Numbered from the stretch's first letter, positions 24,526 to 38,950 are shown. The stretch is 64,000 nt of DNA from Lagopus muta (GCF_023343835.1 NC_064433.1:136055957-136119956); one strand, 5' to 3'. Made by a program: numbers and translations. Notes: generated by a model from the sequence alone, not told the origin.

Positions 24526-26611
24526 GAGAATACTTCTCCATAGCACTCAGTAGGAGCTTTGCCTTGTCTTTCAGTTTATGCAGACTGGAATCTGCAATAA
24601 AACTGTATTTTGGAGCTTGCTGGCTATCTACTGAGTCACTGAATGTCTTCCTTTCTTTATAGTGTATACATTACCCCATGGATCAGTAAAAATATCAGCC
24701 ACAGAGATCTCAGATGAACAATATTTTTGGAAGTTGGCTTATTCTTCTACCAGTGGTTATCAGTCCAAACAACTCATGGCAGCTCCATTTCTCTTTAAAC
24801 TTTTCTTGCCTCGCAGTTGGAGGTAACATTTCAAAACATCTGGAAGGGTGCTATTTGTTTTTCTTCCCAAAGTCTCCGCAAAGATGTTGTGGATAGCCAC
24901 AAAAGGATCATCCACATTCCTTTATGGTAGTACATGGGGAGATGGTTTATTCAAAACCAGAGCATACTTTAAACACACGCCAAGCCAAAGTGCATTGAGT
25001 CCCAGAATGGAGCTCTGGAGAATCCACTCTGACTGTTGACAACCCTGGCTCTGAAAAGCAATGTCTGCACTGTCCAATACTAACAGGGTCTGTGACAGTG
25101 CTGCAAGAAGCCACCAAGGTTGAGGCAAAACAACCAGGCCATCTGGGGCTGTTTAGCTGTTCTTGCTGTGTGATACCATATCTTGGCACGAGGGTCTGGA
25201 GCTCCAGCAAAATCAGCCATGACAAAGTTTTCTGAGCTTAGTCAGAAGCAACCATTATTTTTTTCTCTGCAAAGAAGTGGAATTCACTCACTTTTGCATA
25301 TCTGAGAGCAACTTGACAGATAGGTGCAGCTGGAGAGCAGTGCCTTTTGCTGCTGATCACCTGGACAATGTGAAATGCTGAGAAAGGCAGAGCTTGTTAG
25401 GCTTTATTGCACTGCAGATGTTTACAGCTACAGTGTTAGTTCTTGTCCCTATAACAGAGGACATGCCTGCATCCAGGGCCAGCTATTGGCACAGCCATCA
25501 GTCAGGATCACCCTGGCCCTCACCTCCAGTGCCATGTGGCATTTTTTTTTCACACAGACTTGCCTTCTCCCAGGAGGAGCTGGCATATGTGAGCACATAA
25601 TATCACAGTGGTCAGACTTTTCCCTTCATGGAGGCAAACTGGAGAGTCTGTCAGTTGACATTTCGGAGCGAGATGTTCCTCTCGCTTGCTGGGATGAGCT
25701 TGCTCCTGGTGCTGTTGCTAATGTCATACAAACAAATGGAAGCAGGAGCCCAGCAGCCACATCCACAGCCTGGTGGAGAACAGCTGGGCAGCTGCCCCAC
25801 ACTAACAGCACTGCAGAGATATTGGTGCCTTCACAAGGGAGGAAAAATGGGGGCCAGCTGCCCTGCATGATGCCCATGATGCAATCTGCAGAGCATGAAA
25901 TGACAGTCCCTGCAAACTAAGCCTGCTGCGTTTGCCTGTGCCTGAGGGAATAGCAATGTTTGAGTTGCACTGTGAGGTTGCCTGAGGTAGAGCTGAACAT
26001 TTGTTTTCCTGGTTCACTGAAGGATAAGAGTCTGGGGACCTCAGGAGAAAGCTGAATAGAGCTGAACTCCTGCAAGTTTGGCTGTGCATCCTTGGCAGCT
26101 GCCAGATGCACGCATTGTCTTCAGGGTTGCGGTTGTGTTCTGGTTTGCTTACATTTTTGCCCTCACTCTGTCAGATGCACACCAGCTACCCACAACGTAA
26201 GATAATGATGCCCCAAGCAGCGCTTTTTTCCCAGCTGTTGCCCTCATGACTTGTGCACACTGAACTGTGGAAATATAAAACTTGGTAATCTGAGACTGCT
26301 TGTTTGCACTGAAGAATGTGTGAATCTGCAATTGCTGAGATTAATATGTTCCTGTAGCCACAGTTTGACTTTAAATTTGAAAAGTTTTGCAGAATTTTAG
26401 TCAGCCTGAAAATTAATGGGAAGGGAAAAGACCCCCAGAAGGACGTCAGTGTGTCCTGGGAGAAGGAGAATGGACAAGGTCTTGTTTCTAGTGGTCTTTT
26501 TCTGTTTGGTGACGTCTGCAACCTACTGTAGTAACTCAGCGGCCATCCCAACCTCTGCACTCTCTGTTTTTTGCTTTTATTTTATAGACTGCACGAACTA
26601 CCTCTCCAATA
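24526..26611. other. Intergenic DNA, no gene supported
   Basis: About 2.1 kb. It contains the longest clean frame outside known features (25375-25920, + strand, 181 residues). That frame has overlapping frames on both strands and no similarity I recognise. I therefore do not call it a gene. Confidence 0.5.
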
Positions 26612-27035
26612 TATGGAAGACTGGAGCATCTCTCTCACGAAGCAGGCTGAGGCAGTTGAGCTTGTTCAGCCTGGAGAAGAGACACATGGCCTGCCAGTGG
26701 CCTGCCAGCACTTAACAGGAGCTCACAAGCAGGAAGAAAATCAACCTTTTACATGAGTAGACAGGGATAGGACAAAGGGGAAGGGTTTTCAACAAAAAGA
26801 GGGGAGATTCAGATTAAACGTCAGAGGGAAATTTTTCACAGAGAGGGCGGTGAGGCGCTAATAACAGCTGCCCAGAGAAGCTGTGATGCCCCATCCCTGC
26901 AGGTGCTCAAGGCCAGGTTGAATGGGGCCCTGGGCAGCCTGAGCTGGTGGGGGGCAGCCCTGCCCATGGCAGGGGTTGGGGATGGCTGGGCTGTGAGGTC
27001 ACCTCTAACCCATACCATTCTGTGATTCTATGAAT
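26612..27035 (+). mobile_element. CR1 LINE fragment with intact 3' end
   Basis: Reads from the ggctgaggcagttgagcttgttcagcctgg segment, through cacagagagggcggtgaggc and ggccaggttgaatggggccc, to a terminal attctgtgattctatgaa. It belongs to the same group as the copies at 41362-41782 and 56637-57197 but is more diverged. Confidence 0.88.
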
Positions 27036-30000
27036 ATACAATTGAATTCATATGTCATTAATGACAGAAAAGAAAATCAGAAAGTCTAAGAAGAAGGAAG
27101 ACACAACTCTAAAACAATAGTGGCCAAAGAAATATCCTCATGACTTTCCCAAGATTCCTGGCCTCCTCCCATATCATCTCCAGTTCCTTCCCATGTACCT
27201 GCTTGTGTCACCCACCATCTCTGATGCAATGTGGAGCCAGTAAGGATGGAGCTTTCTTTCCTTTCCCTCTCATAATGGTTTTGATTTTTTCCTTTTATCC
27301 TACGTGGCTGCTTATCTTGTAAGCATGCAGTGTCTTAGAAACTGCTGCCTGCAACCATATTAAACCCAGCTAGCAAGGGCTGCGTGTGTGTCAAAATTGG
27401 TTTGAAATGAGATTACAGACAGATGGGCACTTGGCTGCACAGGCCACATTGCATGTGGAAATCAAGCTAATATGTACTTCAATAGTTGTGTGTATGAGAG
27501 AGCTTTTGTCTTTAATTAGCTGCTACTCTAGAATTTTATATTCTTTGGCTGCTTTAATTATAGCATTGAAGATTTTTCTTCACCTGTCAAACTCTTTTGC
27601 TTACTCTACTTCGTTGGATCCCTCATGTATGTAGAATAGCATGTATGCTTTAGCTGCAAAAAGACTGCACTCTGAATGAAGTTATCCTTGATTTGTAAAT
27701 TTGTCTGATCATTAAGAACTGATCTGCTGAATTTATGGAGAGCTGGGCTGATGGCAGAAAAGGTCTCCATCTTATCATCACGAAATCTGATGAATACCTT
27801 GTGAGATCAAAGCCTGTGCTCAGCCTTAAAGGCCAGAAGTTAACACAAGCTGAAGTCCCAGTCCATGCATACAGTAGAGCTCTTTGTTGTCTTAAAAAAG
27901 CCATATTAAAGCATTCAAAGGAAATTAAGGATATTTGGATTCCTAACTGCCATGAATATGCCATGAAAGATGCATGTAGATGCACAGCTTTTCCAGAGGA
28001 GCAGAACTTGCAAAGTAGTTCTTTGCAACTCAACAAAAGAGAGCCATGCCTCGACCTCATGAAGTATTGCAGAGCTCACATTTGTGCTGCTTATGTCAGA
28101 CTCTAGCTGACTCCCCAGCGATTTTCTGTCCCCATTCCATTCTTTCTTCTCTGTTGAACAGAATAGATACCATTTCTATAGCATCTCAAGATGAAGACTC
28201 TACAAGTGATAGGATAAAATCATAAGAAAAAAGATTTGATGCTTGGAGTTATTAATAGTGTAGGAGTCTTTCCACTTGGCAGCAGAGATATTGATAAGAA
28301 ATTTGTGACCTTGAAGCTGCCATGTACTTCATTTGTGGACATGCCTTTGCATTCAAATTGAATTTGGACAATGTTTTGCACTGAGTGATTTCCAGAAAAG
28401 CTTCACCCTGTTGGAATTTTTAGTGAGCTACTTGCCCAGCCATCCACATGAGTGCCTCATGTAACATTTGATCCTTTGGAGAACAACCATGGATGAAATC
28501 ACACAAAATGTTGTGCAACTCTGTTCTTCTCAATTAGGAGCTTGGAAGTAACAAATACACTGCGATGCGATTCCTTTCTTTCTTTGACTTCCCATCAAGA
28601 AGAAAAAAATATATTCCTCTTCTGGAAAGCAGAAGCTTTTTCAGCCAGTATATTGGCACATCTGTGAAACATACAGGATTGCTTCAAAACAGCAACTTCC
28701 CTCAGAAAGGAAATGGCAGTGAGTTTCTTCTTAAGTCATTGGACAGTCACGTAATGATGGGAGCTCATCCTGCTTTTCAGCAGATCTCTGCCATCCTCAG
28801 CTGACTGGAGCCCTTAATGCTGCACTCCCTTTCAGTGGCTACGTGGGCACTCAAGCTCCTGAGTGCCTGATTCCTCCTATTCCCCCCATGGCTTTGTGTG
28901 CATCTGCTGCCTGTCTTAGCCCAGACATCTGTACCCCAACATGTGGATCTCACAACCTATCCCTCTCTCTGCCAGAAATAATTCCCACACCCAGGCTCTG
29001 GCAAAGCCAGTCTCGACACATCTCCACCCCAGCTACTTCACATGACCTTCTTGAGCACCAAGAGCCCTGTACCTTGTGGTGGCCCTGGAAGGAACACACT
29101 GCCCACTAGCCCTGGGACTCCTTGGAGAGCCAAATCTCCCCCAGCATGCACCATCCCTCCATCTGCGACCTGCTGAGAACCAAGAGCCCATGTGGCCAAA
29201 GAGTTTCTATATGGCTGTTTGCATCCTCTCCTAGGAGGTATTTTGAACTTCCCATGAGATGTCCCTCCATATGGAAGCACTGCTTGAAGCAACAACAGGT
29301 CCACCTTTGGGTGCTGAGCAAGATCACCAGCCTGCGGCACCCCACACCATGGCCACGCAGACAGCAGCCCCCCCAGCTCTGAAGAAAGTACCTCCAGCTC
29401 CTCTTTCTGCTGTTGTTACAAGTAGCACTTCATTTCAGATGTGCGCTCCTCCTCCCTTCCATTTTGTAGCTGTGGAAGCCCGCTCCCTGAGTCAAATGGC
29501 ACAAAGAAATGAATGGCTGGGACATTTGGAGCATTGCTTGAAGATTCCTTGCTCATCTGAAATGGATGCACAGGCAGTCATTGCTAAGGCATGTCAGGAA
29601 TGGAGATGAATGAAGACTGAGGAAGAGACGGGAGAACTATGTCTAGACAAACAACTGATGATGATGTTTGGCTTGCTGATTTTGCAGTTGTCTTCGTAAT
29701 GAACTGGCCGGGTTCTGCACTGGGGTTTTTTAAAGCTCATGGAGGCCATATTTACTCTATGGCTGTTTTTTTCTTTTTCTTTTTTTTTTTTTCTTTTTTT
29801 CCAATGCTCAGTTTGCTTATAAAACAACATCACATTAAAAACCATTTAATCTTTTGTGAGGTCTCCTCCTCCTTCCATTTAAAACACATTCTCCAGGAGC
29901 CACAGTCTGCTTCTTAATGATCACACTGGGAAAATGTTTGTGTTGCTAATATCTTACTTTGTCTGCTGAATAATAAAATAGAAATTGTGCCTGCATAAGG

Positions 30001-31729
30001 TAAGAATTTTAAATAAATTCAAATAGACAAGCCACATATGTAGCCAAGATGTTAATTGACTCCTAGATTCCTGGGGAAGGGGATTTCATCACCAGCCTGA
30101 TTTTGAGCAGAAAAATCTGCCTACAGCTCATTACAAGGCTAATTTGAAGCACCAGCTTCTTTAAAAGCCTGTGTGCTAGTATAAGAAAACTGAGAGGAGA
30201 TAACCAAGAGAAGAAACACAACTGCCTGTGTACACAATTCCTGCACCCCAATCAGCCTCTCTGCTTGACCAGCACATAGGAGCTGATGTAATTGTCCTGT
30301 AATCTACTGTGGATATAATTGAAACCTGCTGCAAAATTGGGCTTTTCTTATTAAGTGTTTGGGGATTGTAACTGTGAAGTTTCACAATTTTACAGTACTT
30401 TCTATTGCTTGTCCTGTATAGTAAATGAAATCTTCAAAAACTGGCTTTCTTCTCAAGTTTATTGTTTTTGTAATGATTCCAGCAACTACCACATCACTGA
30501 ATATCTTTTAAAACACTTAAACAGGCATAAAAATGTATGATAAACAGTTGAATTTGGAGGGAAAAGTACAACTGCAGTAACTCACAGCCTTGTCTTTCCA
30601 TGTTCAGCTGTAAAATTTTTTCTTATTTTCCTCCATATACTTATTTTCCAACAGTCTGACTACCTGCTCCAAAAGAAACACATTTTTTTTAACTTGGAAT
30701 CATGCAAGCGTTGCAAGTAATCTAATAGGAACATATAGTCACAATACTACAAAACTCACTGTGCTCTGATTCCATGATTTATGCTCTTTTTTTGGTTACT
30801 TCATTACCATTAGATGTTGTTGAAAGAGACAAAATGAATACAAATGATTATGGTTTGAAATAACAAAAAGGAAAGGCATTTTTCATGCCTTAAACATCTA
30901 TTTTTGAATCATTTCTTAAGATACTATTGCCATTTATTTTCAGAAGGAAAATATTATGTTTGTTTTACTTTTGTTAAGTGAAATAAATGAGCTATGCTCA
31001 CTTGCTACCAAGGGGAGTATTTCATATTATCAGTTCTCTTCAAGTCAGAAATGGGCTTGCAGTGACCTCACAGAAGGGGGCATTTCACTGTACAACAAAA
31101 TGCAGTACTTCTTCCAGCTTTGATGAACGTAGGCAAAATACATCCATCTTCAGAGATGATCCACGCACTAGCAGAAGCCCTTTCTCTCAAGAGTTCCACC
31201 TTGAGGTCCAGTGAAGGAGCATCATTCCAGGTAGTATAATCTGGGTTCTCTTCCAGCCCAAGACACTTTAGATCTACTCAAAGCAACTTAATTAATGACC
31301 AACGAGCTTGGCCTCTGTGTTGAGAGAGACTTTAAAATAAGGAAGGACTGGTTTAAAACTGCTCATATCCCACTCTTGTTGTTTCTCCCCTTCATCCAAC
31401 TTTATAATTCAACCATCAGTGACGTGAGGCTGCTCAAAATGGAAACATATTTGATCTAAATATTTATCACTCACTTCAACCCTTCCTACCGTGTCAGGCA
31501 GGAAGGACAAAGTTATTTATGTAGAGGTCCAGTGTGAGATACACACTTGTCTAGTGGAAAGTGCTTTGAGACCATCTTGCTGATTTTGCATGGTTTGCTC
31601 AGTTCACCTATCTGAGAACTTTCCTTTTACTTCTGAATAGCTTTGAATTGGCAATTTCATTGATTTTTGGAAGGCTTTATTGCCAGATGCAAACCAACCT
31701 CTTGTAAATCTCAGGGAAAAACAAGCAAA
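27036..31729. other. Intergenic DNA, no gene seen
   Basis: About 4.7 kb. It contains a T-rich tract at 29765-29800 and long AT-rich stretches (29900-31000). Frames such as 27735-28106 (+) and 27650-28060 (minus) overlap each other and resemble nothing known. Confidence 0.5.
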
Positions 31730-32200
31730 ACCAAAGCAAGGACAGAAGTATCACTTATCACAGATTCAGCAAGAGCAGGTCATACCAAATTAAGGCAATA
31801 TCTTTCCATGGGATGGAAAAAGATTTATTCATTTTTTACAACAGATTTGTAGATAGGGTTGGAGCAATATCTCTTCAATTTAGCAAGACCTTGCTACCTG
31901 TTCACACAATGTTCTCATGCAGGTCACATACAAAGAAGAGAATTAAGTAAGTGGATGGAAAATTGTAGTCAGAATGTTGTTATCAGTAACTCATGATCAG
32001 AATAGAAGGATGTATGAACTAGGCATTTCAAAGATTGGAGTCTTGGGCTATTCAATACTTGTAAGAATAACTTCAACAATGTACTGAACAGTGTACTTAG
32101 TACTTCCTATTTTGTAAACCAGGGAATGAAGGCAAGCCCTCTGGTGAACAGGATGGACATTCAAAAAGATCTTGAGAAATGAACAGTATAATTTGAAAAA
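31730..32200 (+). mobile_element. Possible ancient CR1/L3-like reverse transcriptase relic
   Basis: The section resembles the reverse transcriptase region of the old L3 branch of CR1. In order it has a segment like agcaggtcataccaaatta, one like aagtggatggaaaattgtag with cagaatgttgttatcagtaa, and one like attggagtcttgggctattc. The order matches CR1-type elements, but the frame is destroyed and the identity is low. I am not certain of this call. Confidence 0.4.
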
Positions 32201-35200
32201 ATAATTCAGTAAAGGGAATGTTGAGTATCTCAGTCATGTTTGCAGCTTGTAATGTCTGTTAAGGTGCAGTGATTCAATATTGTCAAGCTGCTGTGAAAAA
32301 CAGCAAAGTTATGCTGCTGTATGTATCTCCTCTGTAGGACAGATGACAGACTCCTCCTGAATCACTGGAGATCCACTGTGAGTGAAGAAAAATTAAAACA
32401 TAGGCAGAAAGGAAACATGAAAAGTAATATGCTGTTTGCACATTAAAGATAGACAAGAGGAAAAGAGAAGACAACACAGTCAAACAAGTTCTAAGAGAGA
32501 ATTAAGTAAGGAAGAAAATTGAGTTCCTTGGAAAGAAATCAGAAGCATAATGTTTTGTGGTAACAGACAGATTTTCCAATGAAGGGTTGAAAAATATTTC
32601 ACTTTTAGTTTTTCATTTGCTCTGGGAGGATATAGAAAAGTCTTGATTAGTGCAGTCTGAGCCTGATTATTTCTATCAGCTTTGATGGAATAACAGTGCA
32701 AAGGCTGTCAGAGAGGGGAAAACACAACATTGAAGACATTATCTCAGTTTTGCTGTTGTCACTAAACACCATATGTGTAGCAGAAACATATTCCTCTCTT
32801 TCTTCTTTTCTTTATTATTGAAGAATATGTTTTTATAATGGTTTTTATAATCCACGTTTCTGTCACTTTACTTGTTTTTGGATAGCATGTCAGAAACAAA
32901 CAAACAAACAAAAAACCCCAAATTTACCCAACAGTTCAAAATGAAGTGCTAGATCGAATCTCTTTGACTACCCTAAGATGTTCCAGAGTTCCCTTATTAC
33001 TGCCATAGAGGCAACAGACTTGTGGTATCCTGTCTAAAAAATAGAATGCTTTCAAAATTTTACTACATGACCATGGCATTGACATGCAACTTCCATACTG
33101 ATATAAAGCCTCACAATAAAGTACACGTCTGTGATGGAATGGGGAACTGGAAATCAGTCATTGTAAACGAGTGTTCAGGAGACTCTGAAGACACAAACAG
33201 ATGTTGGCAATGTCCCAAACATTACCATTTCCCCCTACAACAACAAACTGCTTAATCAGTAGGGAGCTTCCTGGAGGACTGAAGGATTTCCCCTTTATAT
33301 CATTCTTCATCTGTAGGAAAGAAAATTCTCCAAGTAATCCCAGTCACACTCATCTTCTCTAGCCATAGATGACATTTCAGTTGTTGGTTTGGTTTGGGTT
33401 TGTGGTTGGTTTTTTTTTTTTTTTTTTTTTTTTTCTTTTTTTTTTTCAGATGTTCTGCAGTCACAAAGACAAAACAAAAAGGACTCACAAAAACAAAAGA
33501 AACAGCTTTCAACCAGACAGGAATGTATAAATATAAACAGTGCTGCTGAACAGTCCAGCCAGTCACATTTGCAGCTGCAGGGACCTATTAGGTCTTTTGA
33601 AACAAGATAGGCTGCAGAAGTCTTAAGCCTGCATGTAAAAACAACTGGACGTGCTACTATTACTGATAGTAGGAATGTCTTCCCTAGATGCTGGAATTTT
33701 GGTCAGTGAATATCTTCCCATGGTTGTCCCATGAGCCTTTCCACTTTAAGATATTTCCTTGCTAACTGTAATCCCAAAGTCCCAGATAATGAGGAAAAAG
33801 GAAAAATGAGTGGGTGTAAACAAAGCTGAAGTCTTTGGAACTGGTCAGCTTCCCTTCTTACAGTTCTCACTGCAAACCCTCTGATTCCAATTGCAATCCT
33901 TTGTGGACTTCCCACAGATGGAGAAACAAAATAAAGATTGCCCCAGTTTGGGTTGTCTACTGCCATCACCCAAAGCAGCATTAAGCCAATGGATGAGAGC
34001 AGGCATGAGAGCAGTGCAAGCATGCTTGTGTGGGGATTGGTGTTCAGAAGTTTTTTATATGAACGTCTACAAGCACTCTAGGAAAACTGCCACACAGCTA
34101 TCCATTCACTGTCTATCCTACCTTGTCCTATTCTGATGAGCCCCATCACAGCCTACCGCACACACACTAACAAATTCCTGTGAGACTTGGAGCTTTTTAT
34201 GCTGTAAGAATTTATTCTAACTTAAATTCTATGCTAGCTAAAGAAATCGCCCAATTGCTTAAACTAAGCTTTTATGTTGCCAACTTCATTTCTGAATGAG
34301 ATGTAAGAAATTCAGGCACGTGGGCACTTTATAGATTTCACCATACTTTCTGTTTCTTGATGAAAGAAGTGTTTGCTGTAGACTCCAAGTTCATGAGACT
34401 GCACCCAGGTTAACAGTTTCTTTCATTTTTTCTTTTTCTTTTTCTTTTTATGCTTTGGGTGTTGCCTAGAATAAACTATCCAAGAGTTCTCAGAGAAGAT
34501 TAATTTCAGGACGGAATAGAATTTCTCAGTTCTTCTTTGGGATCTTGATCCTATGTAGGAATCTGGAGTTTTAGCTCCATAGAACATAAAAGAAAGAACA
34601 TAAGCAACTTGACTCAAATCACAAAGGACTTCTTACATGCCGTAAGTAACATGTGCTTGAGAGCTCTTATGGAGTGATCTTACTTCAGAAAACCTGATAA
34701 GGTGTAACTCAATACCCCTGTAGGACAATGTAATGAAACGCAAAGCACTGTATCCATATGAATGCTTATATACATATATTCCTTATAATGTTCCCTTAGA
34801 CTTATATATAGACCATCAAGATTGTGTGTTGATTTTCAGTCTCAACACACAAATATCTGCATGTGCTTCTCCTGCTAATTCTCCATTCCAATTGAACTGG
34901 ACTTGAGAAGCCACCAGCAATCCTGGATGATGTCCAGGGACTGCTGGTAGGGAATGCGATGCCTCTGTCACCCTCTGTTCAGCCCTGTGGTCTCTTGGGA
35001 CCATCTGCAGAATGTCTGATTGCTATCAGCACTTGTTTGGTGTGGAGAAAGATCAGCAAACATAGTTTTTTGCTGCTGTGATAGTGAATGTGATAGCTTA
35101 TTGGCCAGTATGGGCTATTGGATGGGGCTATTTCTCACTCTTCCCAACATAAATGGAAAGGTACAGGCAGGAGTTAGGACATATGCCAAAATACATTTTT

Positions 35201-37165
35201 ATGGGCAAACAAGGCCCTAGGCATAGGGAGGAAGGAACATCTCGGGTCCTGTCTCAGTCTGCAGGCAGTACAATGGATGGGAGAGTGCTACCATGGCCTA
35301 ATGGAGCCAATCCTGAGGTCAACTGAGCCTTCGGTCTTCTATGCATGAACAACCCAGATCTGGTTCCAGATATTCAGCCAAAGATTTTCTTTCATAACCC
35401 CACATAATCCACCATCCACACACTGCACTGAACCATAAGGAACAAAAAGCAGTGTCAAGACATCATAATCAAATGATATCGGTCACAGTCTCCCTGGTGG
35501 GGAGGACAAGGGTCTTCTCACATCAAAGCACACTTCCTACCTGCTACGGGTAATTCCTGTCACTCTTCATGTTGCAGGACAGCTTTACACTCTTGTTCTG
35601 GAGAGTTAGCATCTTGAACATGGGAAAGAAGGCTTCTGGTTTCCATCTCTCCCATTGCCAAATGCTATAGTTCCCAGTGGCCAAAAATGACAGCTGAAAG
35701 AATTGCCATAGGGAGCTCTCATGCTGACCTGTGGGCTTCTGTGATGAAATGTTGATGTTTATACCATAGTCATCTGCCATGCAGCAATCTCTTTTTAGTT
35801 GATGAATGTGTATTCAAGAAGTGAGTACATGCATTCCAAAGCAGACACTTGACATATCTCAGATGAACTGTGCCACTAAAGATGTCTACAACCCTCAGTG
35901 TGCCATAGAAAAAAACAGAGGTGAGGGGCTTAGACACAAGCATCTGCCCCAAACACACCTGAAGCCAGTGGATTGCTTTCCCATGGATGTGTCTCCCTGA
36001 GCCACCATCCCAGCCTTCAGAAGGTGCCCACTTTGCAACAAACCTGGCTTCTTTGTGGGCTCTGTGCTTTCTTCTTTGCTTTAGGAAATCCTGTCACAGA
36101 AAGCATTAGTTGGGCATTTTGAGGAATGCTTAATTCTGTCTCTTCCTCCCAACCGCTTTCTCCCCATCACCATGGTAGGCAAAAATAGTTAAATGTTTGG
36201 AGTTAGGTTGCACGCATTGTTTATCCACACTTGCTCCTGCTTCTAGGTCTAGCAGAGGAAATAACTTGCTACAATAAAGCATCACCCCATGAGGTAACAT
36301 CAGATAAGCAAAGCTGGACAAAAATGTTTGCTTTGGCAATTCTCCACTTTCTTTAAGTTGGCTGGAGAGCCTGCTTTGCTCTTAGAAATGTGAAGGCCCT
36401 GGTTGCACTCAACTGTAACACAGAGCTTCATGGTTTTCTTGGTGAGGTCCCTGTAAGACAAGGAGAACAATCTCACCATATCTGCCCCTCATGCACAATT
36501 GGGCTAATAAGCATCAAGCCAAACACACATCAAAAAACCACATCCAATGTTATTTGCATTAATTTTCTGCCCTTCCAGAAAAATTAGCCTTTGCAACCTG
36601 CTTATCCTCTGCAATCGGGAGCTGCACAATGCCACAGCCATATGAAATTCTGATCTAACACAGGGAGAACATTTTGGGTCAGAGGCAGCCTCCTCTCCAC
36701 CAATGCCCTGTGCAGTCAATGCCAGGGAATGGGGGCACAGCCAAGAAAATCAGTTGCCACACCAGTGGCACTGCCATGGCCTTTTACTTTGCACCTAACA
36801 GAAACTTTTCTAGTTCAGCCTCATTTCCAGGCAGAAAGTGCATCTGTCACAGCACGAGCATTGCACCTCATATGCAGGCTGGAAGCCCTAAATAGGCTGG
36901 GCTTACTTGTTGGTTTATTCTCTGACCCTCCTCTTCCTCCTTCAACAACAACATGTGTGCAGTAACAATATTTCTAGAGCACAGTGTTAAAACAATGAAC
37001 ACCTGATGACAATAGAAATACCAGCTGGAAAACTTCAGTACGAAACGTTAAACCTAACTTTCTAACCAAGTAATAACTGAAGGGAATTTCTCAGATTTTG
37101 AGGTGTTTTCACTTGTGTTAAATTGGCTTATGCGGGAGCTTTCTGTTTAACACTGAGTACTTTGA
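32201..37165. other. Intergenic DNA with a poly-T tract, no gene seen
   Basis: About 5 kb. It contains a T tract broken by one C at 33410-33446 and a T/C-rich run at 34421-34450. Small lysine- or phenylalanine-rich frames there are low-complexity artefacts. No exon or recognisable element is seen. Confidence 0.5.
33410..33446. repeat. Poly-T tract (37 bases, one C)
   Basis: 25 T, one C, then 11 T. No target-site duplication or retropseudogene body is visible beside it. Confidence 0.85.
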
Positions 37166-37459
37166 TAGGACAACGGGGAATGGTTCTAAATTGAGACAGG
37201 GGAGGTTTAGGTTAAATGTTAGGAGGAAGTTTTTCACACAGAGGGTGGTGATGCACTGGAACAGGTTGCCCAAGGAGGCTGTGGATGCCCCATCCCTGGA
37301 GGCATTCGAGGCCAGGCTGGATGTGGCTCTGGGCAGCCTGGTCTGGTGGTTGGTGACCCTGCACATAGCAGGGGGTTGAAACTAGATGATCATTGAGGTC
37401 CTTTTCAACCCAGGCCATTCTATGATTCTATGATTTTATGATTCTATGATTCTATGATA
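37166..37459 (+). mobile_element. CR1 LINE 3' fragment with expanded terminal repeat
   Basis: Reads from aggacaacggggaatggttc through cacagagggtggtgatgcac and ggttgcccaaggaggctgtg. It ends in about five copies of the 8-base unit tgattcta at 37422-37459. This is the clearest terminal repeat in the window and gives the end and direction of the copy. Confidence 0.92.
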
Positions 37460-38824
37460 CTTAACAGGATACTTGACATTTACACTTAGCAATAACCAGT
37501 GTGTAATCTCTGGGACTTAAGATCTGAATTTCTGGTTAAACAACATAGAAACAAACTATAATTTCACACAGTCATATATTTTTTGTGGTGCTGTGGGTGC
37601 CAAATCAGGGATGAAAGCAAACTGATGACAGACAAAGGGAACCCACTGACTCGCTGGGTGGCTGGTTTCATCTGGAGAGAGTCGATACAAGCCATGTGTC
37701 AGCAAATGGAGAGCAGAACTGCAGCAATGTCCAATATGGTTCTACACACAAGGCTTGGGGGTGAACCTGCCCACACACTGTAGCACTGCCATCCCCATTG
37801 CTGACAGACCCAGCTGCACAGGCACAGGGAGAGGAAAGAATCTGTTTTGAAAGGAAAGCATAATTCCATCTTTTTTTGTGTGCGTGTTGTTCTAGCTATC
37901 ATTCCTCCTCTTCACCAGAGAAGTTGGAGATCAAGTCAAACGTTTATAAGAAGCAAATGTTTATAAGACAGCATTGTAAACCTTGGACTGAAAAGACCAA
38001 CAGACTTAAAAAAAAAAAAAAGAAAGCCAACTTTAGCTCTTCCTGCATCTTATGTCTGAACGTCTTCATTTCCAGGCTTCAGTTTTCTAGTCTGTAAACA
38101 GGAATAATCTTTTCCTGTCTCAGAGCAGTACTGTAAGAAGATCCGTGATTCGTGGTTGTAGGGTGCCGTGACATGGCAATATGGAGATACACAGGCACTC
38201 ATATTTGTATGTAGTCACAGGTGGACACATGGACTTTTTACATTTTATTTTTTGCACACCTGCTGTTTTTTTCTTAGCCATATTACTGCCTCCCTAAACA
38301 CAAAGCTTTCTGGTAGGCAAGAGGGTCTTGATACGTTTAAGTGAATACAGGCTTGCACAGGAATGAAATAGTGCACTTCCTTGATATATAAGCTTCATGC
38401 ATCTTGCAAATGACAATGGCAGAAAGTTTTGACATTTGATAACAAAGGCAGAACATGGGCTCAGAACAGGCTTTCATTTGCAACATACAGTCACATTATC
38501 GGGTCTTTCAGAGCAACCTAGAACTGAAAAGTGAGGCAACGCATCATCTAGATGTGCCTCCCATAACTTTGCTGGTTCAAATAACACACTACTGAACTAT
38601 ATTTTGAATTTAGGCAAAAAAGGAATTTCTCTCTTTCTGCTGCCAGTGCCCTCAGACACAGGTCGCACAAGCTCCATGAGAAGCTCTTTGTTTGCCTGAC
38701 TCCCACATCGCAGCCCATATCAATAACACCTTTTGTTCCATGTTCTTGTGAGCCCTTCTGTATACCCCAGACCTCAGTTTTGTTTGCCTTTGCTGTAGTT
38801 TTTTTGTTTGGTTTGGTTTTTTAA
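37460..38824. other. Intergenic DNA, no gene seen
   Basis: About 1.4 kb with a poly-A tract at 38008-38021. Nothing else is recognised. Confidence 0.5.
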
Positions 38825-38950
38825 TAGAATCATAGAATCATTTGAGATGGAAGGGATTTTTAAAGATCACCTAGTCCAAATCCCCTGCAATGAACAGGGA
38901 CACCTGCAGCCCAATCAGGGTTCTCATGTTGGGCCCTCCTTTCCTTGAGC
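38825..38950 (-). mobile_element. CR1 LINE 3' end, minus strand
   Basis: Begins with aatagaatcatagaatcat, the complement of the terminal repeat, then gatggaagggatttttaaag and atcacctagtccaaatcccc. It lies back to back with the + strand CR1 that begins near 38990. Confidence 0.85.

Noticed and set aside
33300..33566. Minus-strand frame with a poly-Lys run
   Set aside because: The run is the translation of a poly-T tract.
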